Positions 48,063 to 61,349 of a stretch of DNA of 64,000 nucleotides are shown here, piece by piece. The stretch is from Aureimonas sp. OT7 (GTDB lineage: Bacteria > Pseudomonadota > Alphaproteobacteria > Rhizobiales > Rhizobiaceae): assembly GCF_014844055.1 (NCBI RefSeq), contig NZ_CP062167.1, positions 1,441,501 through 1,505,500 on the forward strand, in the 5' to 3' direction. The notes beneath the pieces are model-generated. The model saw only the letters and a program-made list of their open reading frames with translations, was not told the DNA's origin and searched no databases. Both the position numbers and the translations under genes were made by a program. Numbering within the stretch: position 1 is the first letter of the stretch; each line of letters starts with the position of its first letter.

Positions 48063-48983
48063 ATGGATTTCCCGGTCTTCCTGTCCGCGCTCGTTTTCGA
48101 TGCCGGCTACAACACCGCGCTCGTCGGCGCCGGATCGGCGCTGCTCGGCGCGTCCGCCGGTGGCATCGGTGCCTATGTGATGCTGCGCAAGCGCAGCCTG
48201 ATGAGCGATGCGATCAGCCACGCCACCCTTCCGGGCCTCGTCATGGCCTTCATCCTGATGGCCGCGACTACCGGCAATGGCCGCTTTCTGCCGGGGCTGA
48301 TGATCGGCGCCGCTGCCAGCGCCTTTGCCGGATTGTGGATCGTGGAATGGCTGGGCCGGCGCACGCGCCTGCCGGAAGACGCCGCCATAGGTGCGGTGCT
48401 TTCCGTCTTCTTCGGCTTCGGAATCGTACTCCTGACAGTGGTTCAGACCATGCAGACCGGCGGGCAGGCGGGGCTGGAGGGCTTTCTGCTCGGCTCGACT
48501 GCCTCGATGCTGCGCAGCGAGGCGGAAACGATCGCGATCGCAGCGGCGGTCACCGGGCTTGCCGCCTTCTGCCTGCGACGCTCCTTCACGGTGGTTGCCT
48601 TCGATCCGGTCTACGCGGCGACAACGGGCGTATCGGTGCGCCGGGTCGATCTCATGCTGCTGCTGCTTCTCCTGACCGTCACCGTGATCGGCTTGCGTGT
48701 CGCCGGCCTGGTTCTGATCGTCGCGCTGACCATCATTCCCGCCGCGACGGCACGGTTCTGGACCGATCGTGCCGGGCGCCTCGCGGCGCTCGCGGCCGTG
48801 TTCGGGGCAGTCAGCGCCCATGTGGGGGCGGCACTGTCGGCCTCCGGCCCTTCGCTGCCGACGGGCGCCGTGATCGTGTTGACCGCCTTCGCGCTGTTCG
48901 TCGCCTCGCTCGTCCTTTCGCCGCGCAGGGGGCTTGCTGCAGGCGTCATGTCAAGCTTCCGGGCCCGCCGGAGGCTCGCATGA
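48063..48983 (+). CDS. sitC: Manganese/iron ABC transporter permease SitC
   Basis: 306-aa permease of the ABC-3 family with about 8-9 hydrophobic segments. Family features are SLMSDAISHATLPGLVMAFIL, the central GFLLGSTASMLRSEAETIAI and the C-terminal LVLIVALTIIPAATARFWTDR. ATG 48063 lies four bases after the sitB stop. The stop overlaps sitD (ATGA at 48980). Confidence 0.94.
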   Translation: MDFPVFLSALVFDAGYNTALVGAGSALLGASAGGIGAYVMLRKRSLMSDAISHATLPGLVMAFILMAATTGNGRFLPGLMIGAAASAFAGLWIVEWLGRRTRLPEDAAIGAVLSVFFGFGIVLLTVVQTMQTGGQAGLEGFLLGSTASMLRSEAETIAIAAAVTGLAAFCLRRSFTVVAFDPVYAATTGVSVRRVDLMLLLLLLTVTVIGLRVAGLVLIVALTIIPAATARFWTDRAGRLAALAAVFGAVSAHVGAALSASGPSLPTGAVIVLTAFALFVASLVLSPRRGLAAGVMSSFRARRRLA

Positions 48984-49900
48984 TGGCCGATTTCTTCTTT
49001 CTGACGTTCGTGCCGCTTCTCGTGGCGGTCCTGTCGGCTTCGTGCTGCGCGCTGGTCGGCAATTTTCTCGTGCTGCGGCGTCAGGCCCTGGTGGGCGATG
49101 CGATCAGCCATGTCGTGCTGCCGGGCATCGTCGTCGGGTTCCTCGTGTCGGGCACCATGAATGCCTGGCCGATGCTGCTGGGTGCGGCCGCGGCGGCGCT
49201 GCTGTCGGTCATGCTGATCGAGTTCGTGCGCCGGGCCGGTGCGGTGGAGCCGGGCGCCGCCATGGGCACCGTCTTTACGGCCATGTTCGCGGCCGGGGTT
49301 CTTCTAATCGAACAATCGGACACCAGCGGCGTGCATCTGGATGTGGAGCACGCACTCTATGGAAGCCTGGAAAGCCTGATCTGGTTTTCCGGCACCGGGC
49401 CGGGGGCGCTTCTGGATCTCGCGGCACTCGCGGATATGCCGCCGCAATTGCCGCGTCTCGTTGCGATGCTGGCGATGACGGTGCTGTTCATTTTCGTCTT
49501 CTGGCGCAGTCTCGTCGTGTCCACCTTCGATCCCGCCTATGCGAGGGTCGTCGGCGCGTGGCCCCGGCTGACGGCCGTCCTGCTTGTGGCGGTGACGGCC
49601 GCCGTCGCCGTGACGGCCTTCGACGCCGTGGGCTCCATCATCGTGATCGCCATGTTCATCTGCCCGCCGGCGGCAGCGCGGCTGATAACCGATACGATGG
49701 CCGGCCAGATGGTCTGGAGCATCGTCCTTGCCGTGCTGGCGGCCGTTTGCGGCTACCTGCTGGCCGCCGAAGCGCCGCTTGCACTCGGTTGGGGTGCCAG
49801 CGTTTCCGCTGCCGGCATGATCGCGACTGTGGGCGGCCTGTTCCTGATGGCCGCGGCCCTTTGGGGGCCGCGGCGCAGAAGAGACCAATCGCCGGCGTGA
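48980..49900 (+). CDS. sitD: Manganese/iron ABC transporter permease SitD
   Basis: 306-aa ABC-3 permease paralogous to SitC: RQALVGDAISHVVLPGIVVGFLV, EHALYGSLESLIWF, and DAVGSIIVIAMFICPPAAARLITD. ATG 48980 has GGAGG six bases upstream and overlaps the sitC stop. The operon ends here; the convergent adhesin gene stops only three bases beyond, with no recognisable terminator between them. Confidence 0.94.
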   Translation: MMADFFFLTFVPLLVAVLSASCCALVGNFLVLRRQALVGDAISHVVLPGIVVGFLVSGTMNAWPMLLGAAAAALLSVMLIEFVRRAGAVEPGAAMGTVFTAMFAAGVLLIEQSDTSGVHLDVEHALYGSLESLIWFSGTGPGALLDLAALADMPPQLPRLVAMLAMTVLFIFVFWRSLVVSTFDPAYARVVGAWPRLTAVLLVAVTAAVAVTAFDAVGSIIVIAMFICPPAAARLITDTMAGQMVWSIVLAVLAAVCGYLLAAEAPLALGWGASVSAAGMIATVGGLFLMAAALWGPRRRRDQSPA

Positions 49901-49903
49901 CGC

Positions 49904-52900
49904 TTATAGAACTATGATACCCACCGCCTGCTGGACGAATAGGTCCACGGCATCCGTTCTGACGGTCATATATGTCTCGCCCTCGTACTCGATCGAACCG
50001 TCGATCATGAAGCCGGGCCGATCCGACAGGAATTGTACATTCACCGTATCGGCCAGACCGCCCTTGACGAGTAGGTGCACCCGACCGTCATCCACGAAAG
50101 CACTCGCGCTGGACATCGCGATGATGCTTTCCTCGGTAACCCACAGCGAATTCTGACCTTCTGCGGCAAGAAGGTCCACGATCTCGATGCTTTCCATCCG
50201 GCCGTCGCCGTCCACGGTGGCACTGCCCGACGTCAGGTCCCGCAGATCGATCGTGACGTTGCCGGAAAAGAGAGCGATCTTCAGCGTATCGATGCCGGAA
50301 CCTCCGTCGATGCGGCTTGAGCGCGGCGCATTCGGGTCAGGACTGGCAAGCGAACCGAGGAAGCTCGGATGCACGATGAACGTGTCGTCGCCCGCTCCGC
50401 CATATCCTACCGAGTCCGGGCCGGTCATATACAAGACGTCGTTCCCACCACGTCCCATCATCGTGGTGCCGACCCCGTCGCTGTTGAAGGTGTCGGGGTC
50501 GCTGGTGCCCTCGTACTCCACACTCGTCGTCGCGGCGAACGGACCATCCGAAGATCCGAACAGGACATAGGCGCCGGCCTGGCCGCCTGCGCCGGGCGAG
50601 CCGATGACAAGATCGTCGTAGCCGTCTCCATTGACGTCACCAGCAGCGGCGACGCTGTATCCAAATTGCGCGCCGGCAGACGCGCCGCCGATGATGATTT
50701 TTCCTCCGTCCTGGGCGATCGTCGATGACTCGCGGATCGAATTGCCGAGGAGGATGACCGCCGAGCCGGAAAGAGTTTGGGAGCCAGACGACGGGGCTCC
50801 GATGATGAAGTCGTCGATTCCGTCGCCGTCGAAGTCGCCGATACCGGCGACCGCGGCCCCGAATTGCGCGTCGGCGAAAGTGGGGCTGGTTGTCAGGAGA
50901 TACCCGCGTGATTCGGCAACCATGGTGCCCACCGAAAATCCACTGGCCTGGACGTTGAAGGCAAGGTCCGTGGCCTCCAACCCGGCATAGGCATTTCCGG
51001 CAGGGTCGAGAATGGCGCCGGAACTGATCGTTACGACGTACATCGAACTTTCAGTTAAAGGTGTGGTGAGGTTTACCACGACGGACGATCCGTTGAACGT
51101 CACCTGGGGATCGTCGATCGAGATGGTGAGGGGGCCGGACCCTGAACTGTTCAGTGTGATCGTGCCCGTTCCGGGTGTCACCTCTTCGGAAAAGGTGAAG
51201 ACGAGTTCGCTATGGCGTCCGACCGTCGCGCCGCGCGCAGGTGTCGAGCTGACGAGCGTGGGCGCCGTCGTATCCACCCGGTAATTGATGTCGTTGTCCG
51301 TCGACTGATAATCGCCGATCACGCGGTTGCCGGCCGCGTCCCGGATGATCGCGCCGAAAGCCGACATTCCGCCGTAGCCGTCGAGTCCCATCCCGTCCGA
51401 ATCGTCATCACCGGTCTGGATAACGTATTGGAAAGTCAGCGTCCGGGCATCGACCTGGGACAGGTAGGGCGCGGAACGTGTCCCGCTGCCCATAAAGAGT
51501 GTCAGGTACGGGGATCCACCGGTGGTATCGACCAGTATGTCCTCGTCGAACGTCATCGTGATCGTGACGGAATCGCCGGCATTCAGCACTGCATGGGATG
51601 TGTCTGATTTGGCGGTGAACTGCACCGACGTGATCGCTGGCCGGTGGGCATCGAAAGTGAACGATTGCGAGGCGGAGGCGCCGGCATTGCCGGCAAGGTC
51701 GTGGTAGCCGGACAAGGTTACCATGCCGGCCACCTCCAACGTGGCGGCCGTCGGTGTGTAGATGACCGAATAGGTGTTGGCGTACGGCGTCATCATCAGG
51801 TTGGACAGCGTCCCACCTGTTGCCGAGAGCCTGGCGTCCTCCATGTCGATGATGAAATCGTCGAAGGCCAGGGTCAGCATCGCGCTTTCACCGGCTAGAA
51901 GGTACTGCTTGTCGCTGGTGATGGTAACGCCCGGCGTGTCCGTATCGACGGTCAACGCCGGCATGGTGGCCTCTAGGCTGATATTCCCGCCGCTGATGAC
52001 GCGGGCGCGCACCGCATAGGCTTCGTAGACGCCCTCGGGCACGGTGAAGACGCCGGAGACGGCGTCGAGCCAGTGCAGGCCGCCATCCAGGCTGTACTGT
52101 ACCAGCCCGTCCTGTTCGCCGGTCTCGACATGGATTTCCCCATTGGAGGTGACGTTGTCGGTGGGGTCGGCGCCGGTATCTGCGGCCAGCGTCATGATGG
52201 GAGCCGCGGGAATGACCGTGTCGATGGCGATTGGCTGGCTTTGCGCCGCAGCGCCTCCCGCGCCCGATCCGCTCTGCCAGCTACCGGCGGGAATCTCGGC
52301 CGTTGTCGTACCCTCGTACCCGGCGTCCGGCGTGAAGACCGCGGTATAGACGCGTGCATTGTCGGTCTGCTCGAAACTGCTGATGGAGCCATGCGTCGCG
52401 ACGATATCGGATTGGGAGAAGCCGATGGGAACGGTCGAGAAGGTGAAGGTCAGCACGGCCGACTGCTCGCCGGACAGCGAAGTACGGTCGCTGGTGATGG
52501 TGACAGAGGGAGGCGTATCGAGGATTTCGGTCGTGGGAAGGAATGTCGGTGTGCTGGAGTTTCCGTTCTGATCGACCTGGCGTACGCGAACCGCCTCGTC
52601 TTCATAGAGGCCGGGCGCCAGGGTAAAGCTCGTTCCCTGGCCCTGCGTCCACGAGGTGCCCCCGTCGATCGAATAGAACCAGGTTGTTCCGTTATCGAGA
52701 CCGGAGACGTTGACGGTGCCGTTGGTCGGCTCCAGCGTCATGGTGGGAGACGCAGGTATGAGCGTATCGATGGCGATAGGCTGGCTATGCGCCTCGGTGC
52801 CGCCAGTGCCCGATCCGCTCTGCCAGCTATCGGCGAGGATTGCGACGGTCGTGGCACCCTCGTACCCGGCCTCCGGCGTCAGGATCGCGGTATAGACCTT

Positions 52901-55006
52901 GGGATCGCTTGTCTGGGTGAAGCTGCCGATCGTGGCATGCTGCACCACGATATCGGACTGGGAGAAGCCGACGGGAACGGTCGAGAAGGTGAAGGTCAGC
53001 ACGGCGGACTGTCCGTCGATCAACGCATGGCTGTCGCTGGCGATGGTGACGGAAGGAGGGGTATCGAGGATTTCGGCGGCGGCGAGCGACGGTGCTGTGC
53101 TGGCGTTTCCGTTCTGGTCTGTCTGGCGTGCGCGGATCGCGCCGTTGGCATAGGAGCCGGGCGCCAGGGTGAAGCTCGTGCCGGTCCCTTCCGTCCAGGA
53201 GGTGCCGCCGTCGAGCGAGTAGGACCAGGTCGTTCCGGTCTGGAGATTGGAGACGGTGACGATGCTGCCGTCCCGCGCAAGGGTGGGCGCCGGGGGCGCC
53301 AGCGTATCGATGGACAGGCTTGCGCTGGCCGTCCGGGCATTGGCCATGCCGGTGATCTCGGCTGTAATGGTGAGCTGTCCCTCGACAGGGGCGGAGAGGA
53401 ATTGGGTATTGAGCAGAATGTCGGCGTAGCCGTTGACGACATCCATGAGGCCGACCGTCCACTCGCCAATGACGGTGTCGCCGGCCTTGACGGCGATGGT
53501 GGCTCCCTCGATGGCGTTTTCCGGCAGGGTTATGTGGGCGAGGAACTCAGGTCCGACGGCGGTACCTGTCGCGAGGGTGAAGACGCCCGCGTGCAGCAGT
53601 TCGGTGATGTCCCGTCCCCCGACGGTCATGAGAAGAAGGGGGTCGCTGGGCAGTTCGACGAGCGGTTCATCCTGCGGGATGAGGATGGCCTCGCCTTTGT
53701 TGGGGCCGGATTCGAATATCGCAGCGCCCTGCTGGAGAAGGGCGGCGCCGCCCGGCGCGAGCATGGCCACGCTGCCCTGGAGCGTGAGGTTGGCTGCAAG
53801 CGTGTCGAGCGTTGCGCCGATGCCGCCCGTCTTCATGTCGAGGCCGGACAGCTTGGCCAGGAAGATGCCATAGGCCTCGGCGGGGCTGATGCCGTCGGCC
53901 TCATTGAAGGCGGGGTCGAGTACGGTGACGACGCCCTGCGACATGTCGACGCCGAGGGCCTGGGATATCGCCTGGGTTCCCTCTGTTATGGTGGCCGCGT
54001 CGGGCAGGGTGGCGCCGGCCTGGTGTTCGAGGAGCTTGCGGGCGATGAGTTCGGTGAGGGGCGTCACGCTGACGGAGAGGTCGCCCCCGGACTTGATGGC
54101 GAGTGCGCGCAGGTCGGTGGCCAGGGAGAGCGCGCTGCCGCTGGCCTCGTCGCTGTAGTCTGCCGCCGTACCGTTGGCGTCCATGATGCGGATGAGGATG
54201 GGGCCCGTGTAGTCTGCGCTGACGAGGACGTCGGCCTTGCCCTCGGCGTTGGTGGTGCCGGACGCGAGGATGGTGCCGTCGGCGCCGATGACCTGATAGG
54301 ACAGGGCGGCACTGATGGGGCCCGCGGCGGCGGAGATGTGGATGACGCTGTCGGCCGTGGGGGTAGGCACCGGCGTGGGCTCGGGCGTGGGCACCGGTGT
54401 GGGCGTGGGCTCGGGCGTGGGCGACGCCTGATGGGCCGAGCCGCCGCCGCCGGCGCCGGCGGCCAGCGCGACACCGCCCACCGCCGCCAGTCCGGCGACG
54501 GCGACAAGGGGATTGATCCCGCCGAGCGGGGATGACGCGGCCGCCGCTTCCGGCACTGCATGCGGCTGCTGCGAGAGGACGTCGTAGTAATGGGCGAAGC
54601 TGTCGGTCAGGCCGGACAGCGTGGCCTGGTCGCCCACCATGTGGAGCAGCAGCGAGCCGTCGCCACCCGTTGCGATGGCATGGGATGCGCCGTCGATCAC
54701 GACGACCCCGCCCTTGCCGTCCGGCAGCTCGATGTCGCAAGTGCCCTTGCGGCACAGCTTCATGAAGTCGTCCAGGACGACGCGCGTCCTGCCGTCGAGC
54801 AGAAGCACGAGGTCTCCGCCGTCCTTCGGCGAGGCAATGGCCACCACGTCTTCCACGGGAATGGCCTTGCCGCCCTTGCCGACCCGCGCGATCTTCAGGC
54901 GCCCAGCCGAGGGCTTGGTGCGAATCGTCTCGCCCGGGGCGACGGGAAGGCGACCATTGGCGTCCACAATGACGAAACCCGACTTCATCCCAGCAGCAGT
55001 AACCAT
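49904..55006 (-). CDS. Large BapA-like repeat adhesin
   Basis: 1700-aa surface or secreted protein. The N-terminal ~150 residues resemble the BapA/LapF prefix ([35 protein letters not shown]). A Gly/Ala hydrophobic stretch (~165-190) and a Pro/Thr-rich linker (~195-220) follow. Residues ~560-1150 hold Ig-like repeats of ~182 aa with the core [11 protein letters not shown]...QTDQNGN. Then come a Big_5-type domain (~1249-1285, [22 protein letters not shown]), two FG-GAP motifs (~1380-1470: [30 protein letters not shown]), an RTX-like patch (~1520-1546) and a C-terminal region suited to type I secretion. No signal peptide. ATG 55006 has GGAG nine bases upstream. The exporter is not adjacent; the HlyBD-like genes at 21-25 kb or an unlinked system may serve it. 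Confidence 0.82.
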   Translation of the reverse strand: MVTAAGMKSGFVIVDANGRLPVAPGETIRTKPSAGRLKIARVGKGGKAIPVEDVVAIASPKDGGDLVLLLDGRTRVVLDDFMKLCRKGTCDIELPDGKGGVVVIDGASHAIATGGDGSLLLHMVGDQATLSGLTDSFAHYYDVLSQQPHAVPEAAAASSPLGGINPLVAVAGLAAVGGVALAAGAGGGGSAHQASPTPEPTPTPVPTPEPTPVPTPTADSVIHISAAAGPISAALSYQVIGADGTILASGTTNAEGKADVLVSADYTGPILIRIMDANGTAADYSDEASGSALSLATDLRALAIKSGGDLSVSVTPLTELIARKLLEHQAGATLPDAATITEGTQAISQALGVDMSQGVVTVLDPAFNEADGISPAEAYGIFLAKLSGLDMKTGGIGATLDTLAANLTLQGSVAMLAPGGAALLQQGAAIFESGPNKGEAILIPQDEPLVELPSDPLLLMTVGGRDITELLHAGVFTLATGTAVGPEFLAHITLPENAIEGATIAVKAGDTVIGEWTVGLMDVVNGYADILLNTQFLSAPVEGQLTITAEITGMANARTASASLSIDTLAPPAPTLARDGSIVTVSNLQTGTTWSYSLDGGTSWTEGTGTSFTLAPGSYANGAIRARQTDQNGNASTAPSLAAAEILDTPPSVTIASDSHALIDGQSAVLTFTFSTVPVGFSQSDIVVQHATIGSFTQTSDPKVYTAILTPEAGYEGATTVAILADSWQSGSGTGGTEAHSQPIAIDTLIPASPTMTLEPTNGTVNVSGLDNGTTWFYSIDGGTSWTQGQGTSFTLAPGLYEDEAVRVRQVDQNGNSSTPTFLPTTEILDTPPSVTITSDRTSLSGEQSAVLTFTFSTVPIGFSQSDIVATHGSISSFEQTDNARVYTAVFTPDAGYEGTTTAEIPAGSWQSGSGAGGAAAQSQPIAIDTVIPAAPIMTLAADTGADPTDNVTSNGEIHVETGEQDGLVQYSLDGGLHWLDAVSGVFTVPEGVYEAYAVRARVISGGNISLEATMPALTVDTDTPGVTITSDKQYLLAGESAMLTLAFDDFIIDMEDARLSATGGTLSNLMMTPYANTYSVIYTPTAATLEVAGMVTLSGYHDLAGNAGASASQSFTFDAHRPAITSVQFTAKSDTSHAVLNAGDSVTITMTFDEDILVDTTGGSPYLTLFMGSGTRSAPYLSQVDARTLTFQYVIQTGDDDSDGMGLDGYGGMSAFGAIIRDAAGNRVIGDYQSTDNDINYRVDTTAPTLVSSTPARGATVGRHSELVFTFSEEVTPGTGTITLNSSGSGPLTISIDDPQVTFNGSSVVVNLTTPLTESSMYVVTISSGAILDPAGNAYAGLEATDLAFNVQASGFSVGTMVAESRGYLLTTSPTFADAQFGAAVAGIGDFDGDGIDDFIIGAPSSGSQTLSGSAVILLGNSIRESSTIAQDGGKIIIGGASAGAQFGYSVAAAGDVNGDGYDDLVIGSPGAGGQAGAYVLFGSSDGPFAATTSVEYEGTSDPDTFNSDGVGTTMMGRGGNDVLYMTGPDSVGYGGAGDDTFIVHPSFLGSLASPDPNAPRSSRIDGGSGIDTLKIALFSGNVTIDLRDLTSGSATVDGDGRMESIEIVDLLAAEGQNSLWVTEESIIAMSSASAFVDDGRVHLLVKGGLADTVNVQFLSDRPGFMIDGSIEYEGETYMTVRTDAVDLFVQQAVGIIVL
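52084..53310 (-). repeat. Ig-like repeat units within the adhesin
   Basis: The coding for [10 protein letters not shown] at about 53208 recurs at about 52662 (546 bp, 182 codons) and more loosely at about 52084. Between them, [23 protein letters not shown] and GFSQSDIV recur almost unchanged. The first two units are near-identical in protein and similar in DNA, consistent with recent duplication. Confidence 0.8.
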
Positions 55007-55102
55007 GGAAACAAACTCCAGATAAACGTTATACTTTGCAGATTATTGTTTTCCGGCCTGTTGTAAACAGGGATTATCGCTGTTCGACGACGGCGACTTC
55101 AA

Positions 55103-55128
55103 ATCATATAAGGATCGGTTTATATGAT
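55103..55128. promoter_or_regulatory. Inverted repeat upstream of metH
   Basis: Perfect 9-bp arms ATCATATAA (55103-55111) and TTATATGAT (55120-55128) are separated by eight bases, ending 24 bp before the metH ATG. AT-rich in a GC-rich genome. Candidate operator for a methionine-cycle repressor, perhaps an ArsR-type regulator such as SahR; the identity is inference. No SAM or SAH riboswitch was recognised. A smaller palindrome CCTGTT/AACAGG lies at 55057-55071. Confidence 0.55.
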
Positions 55129-55152
55129 GCTCCAAACGACGAGGAGCCGGAC

Positions 55153-58914
<3,762 letters not shown>

Positions 58915-58923
58915 CCGACGCTC

Positions 58924-58935
58924 TGGTCAGGCCAA
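58924..58935. promoter_or_regulatory. GntR/FadR-type motif, site A (before kdgK)
   Basis: TGGTCAGGCCAA lies 46 bp before the KDG kinase start. It is the reverse complement of most of site B. A further CTCTGGTC half-site follows at 58939-58946. Confidence 0.5.
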
Positions 58936-58980
58936 AGCCTCTGGTCTAGAAGCGTTGCCAACAAGGCATGCGGAGGCGAG

Positions 58981-59892
58981 ATGTCGCAGAAGGTTGAGAC
59001 CGTTCTTTCCATCGGCGAATGCATGATCGAGCTGTCGCCGACGGGGCAGGGAACATACCGGCAGGGCTTTGCCGGCGATACGTTCAACACCGCGTGGTAT
59101 CTGCGCCGGCTTCTGCCGCAGGAGCGCGAGGTGGCCTATTTCACCAATGTCGGCGACGATCCGCTCAGCCATGCCATGATGGCCTTCATCGAAGCGTCCC
59201 GCGTGTCGGCGCGCCATATCAGGGCGATGCCGGGCCGCGTCGCGGGCCTGTACCTGATAACCCTGGACGGGCACGAGCGGAGCTTCTCCTACTGGCGCGA
59301 CACGGCCGCCGCCAAGGCCCTCGCCGATGACGAGGCGCGGCTGACGGCAGCGGTGGACGAGGCGGCGATGGTCTACTTTTCCGGCATCACGCTGGCGATC
59401 CTGCCGCCCGAACGGCGCGCGGCCTTCCTGACCATCCTGAAGTCGGCCCGCAACGGCGGCAAGCGCATTGCCTTCGATCCCAATATCCGGGACCGCCTGT
59501 GGGCCGGCCGCGCCGCCTGCGCGGAAGGCATCGAGGCGGGGGCCGAGGTGGCGTCGATCTGCCTGCCCAGCTTCGACGACGAAGCCCGCATCTTCGGCGA
59601 TTCCAATGCCGCGGCCACGGCCGCACGATACCGCGAGATCGGCTGCGAGGAAGTGGTGGTGAAGGATGGCGCCGGCGACGCGCTGCTGCTCGTCGCCGGC
59701 ATGCAGGAGCCCTTGGTCGTTCCGTCCAACGCGGTGGAAAAGCCGGTCGATACCACCGGAGCAGGCGATTCCTTCGGCGCGGGCTACCTTGCCGCGCGTC
59801 TTCAAGGCCAGTCTCCGCAGGATGCGGTGCATAGTGCGCATGCTACCGCCGCGCGGGTGATCCAGGGCTATGGCGGCCTCGTCGAACTTTGA
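58981..59892 (+). CDS. kdgK: 2-dehydro-3-deoxygluconokinase (PfkB family sugar kinase)
   Basis: 303-aa ribokinase-family enzyme, probably phosphorylating 2-keto-3-deoxygluconate (or a related keto-deoxy acid) for KDPG-aldolase cleavage. The KDGK-like N-terminus TVLSIGECMIELSP leads to FAGDTFNTAWYLRRLLP. Ligand residues lie in YLITLDGHERSFSYWRD, and FDPNIRDRLW follows. The anion-hole and catalytic base are in DTTGAGDSFGAGYLAA. ATG 58981 follows GGAGGCGAG. Substrate range cannot be read from sequence; the adjacent L-fuconate dehydratase suggests sugar-acid catabolism. Confidence 0.88.
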   Translation: MSQKVETVLSIGECMIELSPTGQGTYRQGFAGDTFNTAWYLRRLLPQEREVAYFTNVGDDPLSHAMMAFIEASRVSARHIRAMPGRVAGLYLITLDGHERSFSYWRDTAAAKALADDEARLTAAVDEAAMVYFSGITLAILPPERRAAFLTILKSARNGGKRIAFDPNIRDRLWAGRAACAEGIEAGAEVASICLPSFDDEARIFGDSNAAATAARYREIGCEEVVVKDGAGDALLLVAGMQEPLVVPSNAVEKPVDTTGAGDSFGAGYLAARLQGQSPQDAVHSAHATAARVIQGYGGLVEL

Positions 59893-59902
59893 CGATTGCA
59901 GA

Positions 59903-59917
59903 ATTGGCCTGACCAAT
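59903..59917. promoter_or_regulatory. GntR/FadR-type palindrome, site B (before fuconate dehydratase)
   Basis: ATTGGCCTGACCAAT is a near-perfect 15-bp palindrome with the TTGG-N5-CCAA core typical of FadR-subfamily GntR operators. It lies 84 bp before the fuconate dehydratase start. Confidence 0.6.
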
Positions 59918-59990
59918 ATATCGGATAATGCCATGAGGTGAGGGGCGGTGCGGCCGCGATGCCTGTCGCCGCAAGGACATGCGCTAAGGA

Positions 59991-60001
59991 GGTCAGGCCA
60001 A
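59991..60001. promoter_or_regulatory. GntR/FadR-type motif, site C (overlaps start of fuconate dehydratase)
   Basis: GGTCAGGCCAA repeats 11 bases of site A and overlaps the ribosome site and start codon of the dehydratase gene. Binding here would block transcription or overlap translation initiation. Confidence 0.45.
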
Positions 60002-61281
60002 TGTCGCTGAAAATTACAGGCTACCGCACATTCGACATCCGCTTCCCGACATCGCAGGGGTTGGATGGATCGGATGCGATGAACCCCGATCCGGATTACT
60101 CCGCCGCCTATGTGGTGCTCGAAACCGACCGCGCCGGCGTCGAGGGCCACGGGCTGACCTTCACCATCGGGCGCGGCAACGACATCGTGAAGCAGGCCGT
60201 CGAAGCGGTTGCAGGCCGGCTGGTCGGCAAGACGCTGGACGAGATGACCGCCGACATGGGCGCCTTCTGGCGGTATGTCACCGGCGACAGCCAGTTGCGC
60301 TGGCTGGGGCCCGACAAGGGCGTCATGCACCTCGCCACGGGTGCCGTCGTCAATGCGGTGTGGGATTTGTGGGGCAAGGTCGAGGGCAAGCCCGTCTGGC
60401 AGCTCGTGGCCGACATGAGCGTCGAGGAGATCCTGTCGCTTCTGGATTTCCGCTATCTGACCAACGCCCTGACGCGCGAGGAGGCCGGAAACATCCTCGA
60501 GGCCGCGCGGGCCGGCGCGGCGGGCCGGCGCGAAACGCTGGCCGCGAAAGGCTATCCCACCTACACGACCTCGGCCGGCTGGCTCGGCTATAGCGACGAC
60601 AAGATGCGTCGCCTGTGCCGGGAGGGCATGGCAGTCGGCTGGACGCATTTCAAGCTGAAGGTCGGGCGCGACCTCGAGGACGATATCCGCCGCTGCCGCA
60701 TCGTGCGCGAGGAGATCGGCCCGGACCGCACGCTGATGATCGACGCCAACCAGGTCTGGGAGGTCGGCCAGGCGATCGAGTGGGTCAATGCGCTGGCCGA
60801 GTTCAAGCCATGGTTCATCGAGGAGCCGACATCGCCCGACGACATCCTCGGCCACGGGCAGATCCGCGCGGGGGTTGCGCCGATCAAGGTGGCGACCGGC
60901 GAGATGTGTCAGAACCGCATCCTGTTCAAGCAGTTCCTGCAGGCTGACGCGATCGACGTGGTGCAGATCGACGCGGCGCGCGTCGGCGGCCTGAACGAGA
61001 ACATCGCGATCATGCTGATGGCCGCGAAGTTCGGCAAGCCGGTGTGCCCGCATGCCGGCGGCGTCGGCCTGTGCGAATACGTGCAGCATCTGTCGATGAT
61101 CGACTACCTGGTCATTTCCGGCACGATGGAAGGGCGCGTCGCCGAGTATGTCGACCATCTGCACGAGCATTTCGTGTATCCGTGCGACGTGCGCGACGGG
61201 CGTTACATGCCGCCGCGGGCGCCGGGCTTCTCGATCGAGATGAAGCCGGCGTCCATCGAGGCGCATCTCTACCATGGATAG
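60001..61281 (+). CDS. L-fuconate dehydratase (enolase superfamily)
   Basis: 426-aa mandelate-racemase-subgroup enzyme converting L-fuconate to 2-keto-3-deoxy-L-fuconate. Numbering matches the characterised Xanthomonas enzyme: Lys218/Lys220 (FKLKVG), metal ligands Asp248 (IDANQ), Glu274 (FIEEPTSPDD) and Glu301 (VATGE), catalytic His351 (CPHAGGVGL) and Glu382. The N-terminal capping domain carries LDGSDAMNPDPDYSAAYV. ATG 60001 follows AAGGAGG. Acts with the neighbouring kinase and dehydrogenases in deoxy-sugar acid breakdown. Confidence 0.93.
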   Translation: MSLKITGYRTFDIRFPTSQGLDGSDAMNPDPDYSAAYVVLETDRAGVEGHGLTFTIGRGNDIVKQAVEAVAGRLVGKTLDEMTADMGAFWRYVTGDSQLRWLGPDKGVMHLATGAVVNAVWDLWGKVEGKPVWQLVADMSVEEILSLLDFRYLTNALTREEAGNILEAARAGAAGRRETLAAKGYPTYTTSAGWLGYSDDKMRRLCREGMAVGWTHFKLKVGRDLEDDIRRCRIVREEIGPDRTLMIDANQVWEVGQAIEWVNALAEFKPWFIEEPTSPDDILGHGQIRAGVAPIKVATGEMCQNRILFKQFLQADAIDVVQIDAARVGGLNENIAIMLMAAKFGKPVCPHAGGVGLCEYVQHLSMIDYLVISGTMEGRVAEYVDHLHEHFVYPCDVRDGRYMPPRAPGFSIEMKPASIEAHLYHG

Positions 61282-61349
61282 GCAATGCGGCCTTTCGCTC
61301 GCGGTCCCGCTGTTCTAAGCAGGAGCACGATTCAAGCAAGGGGGACTTC

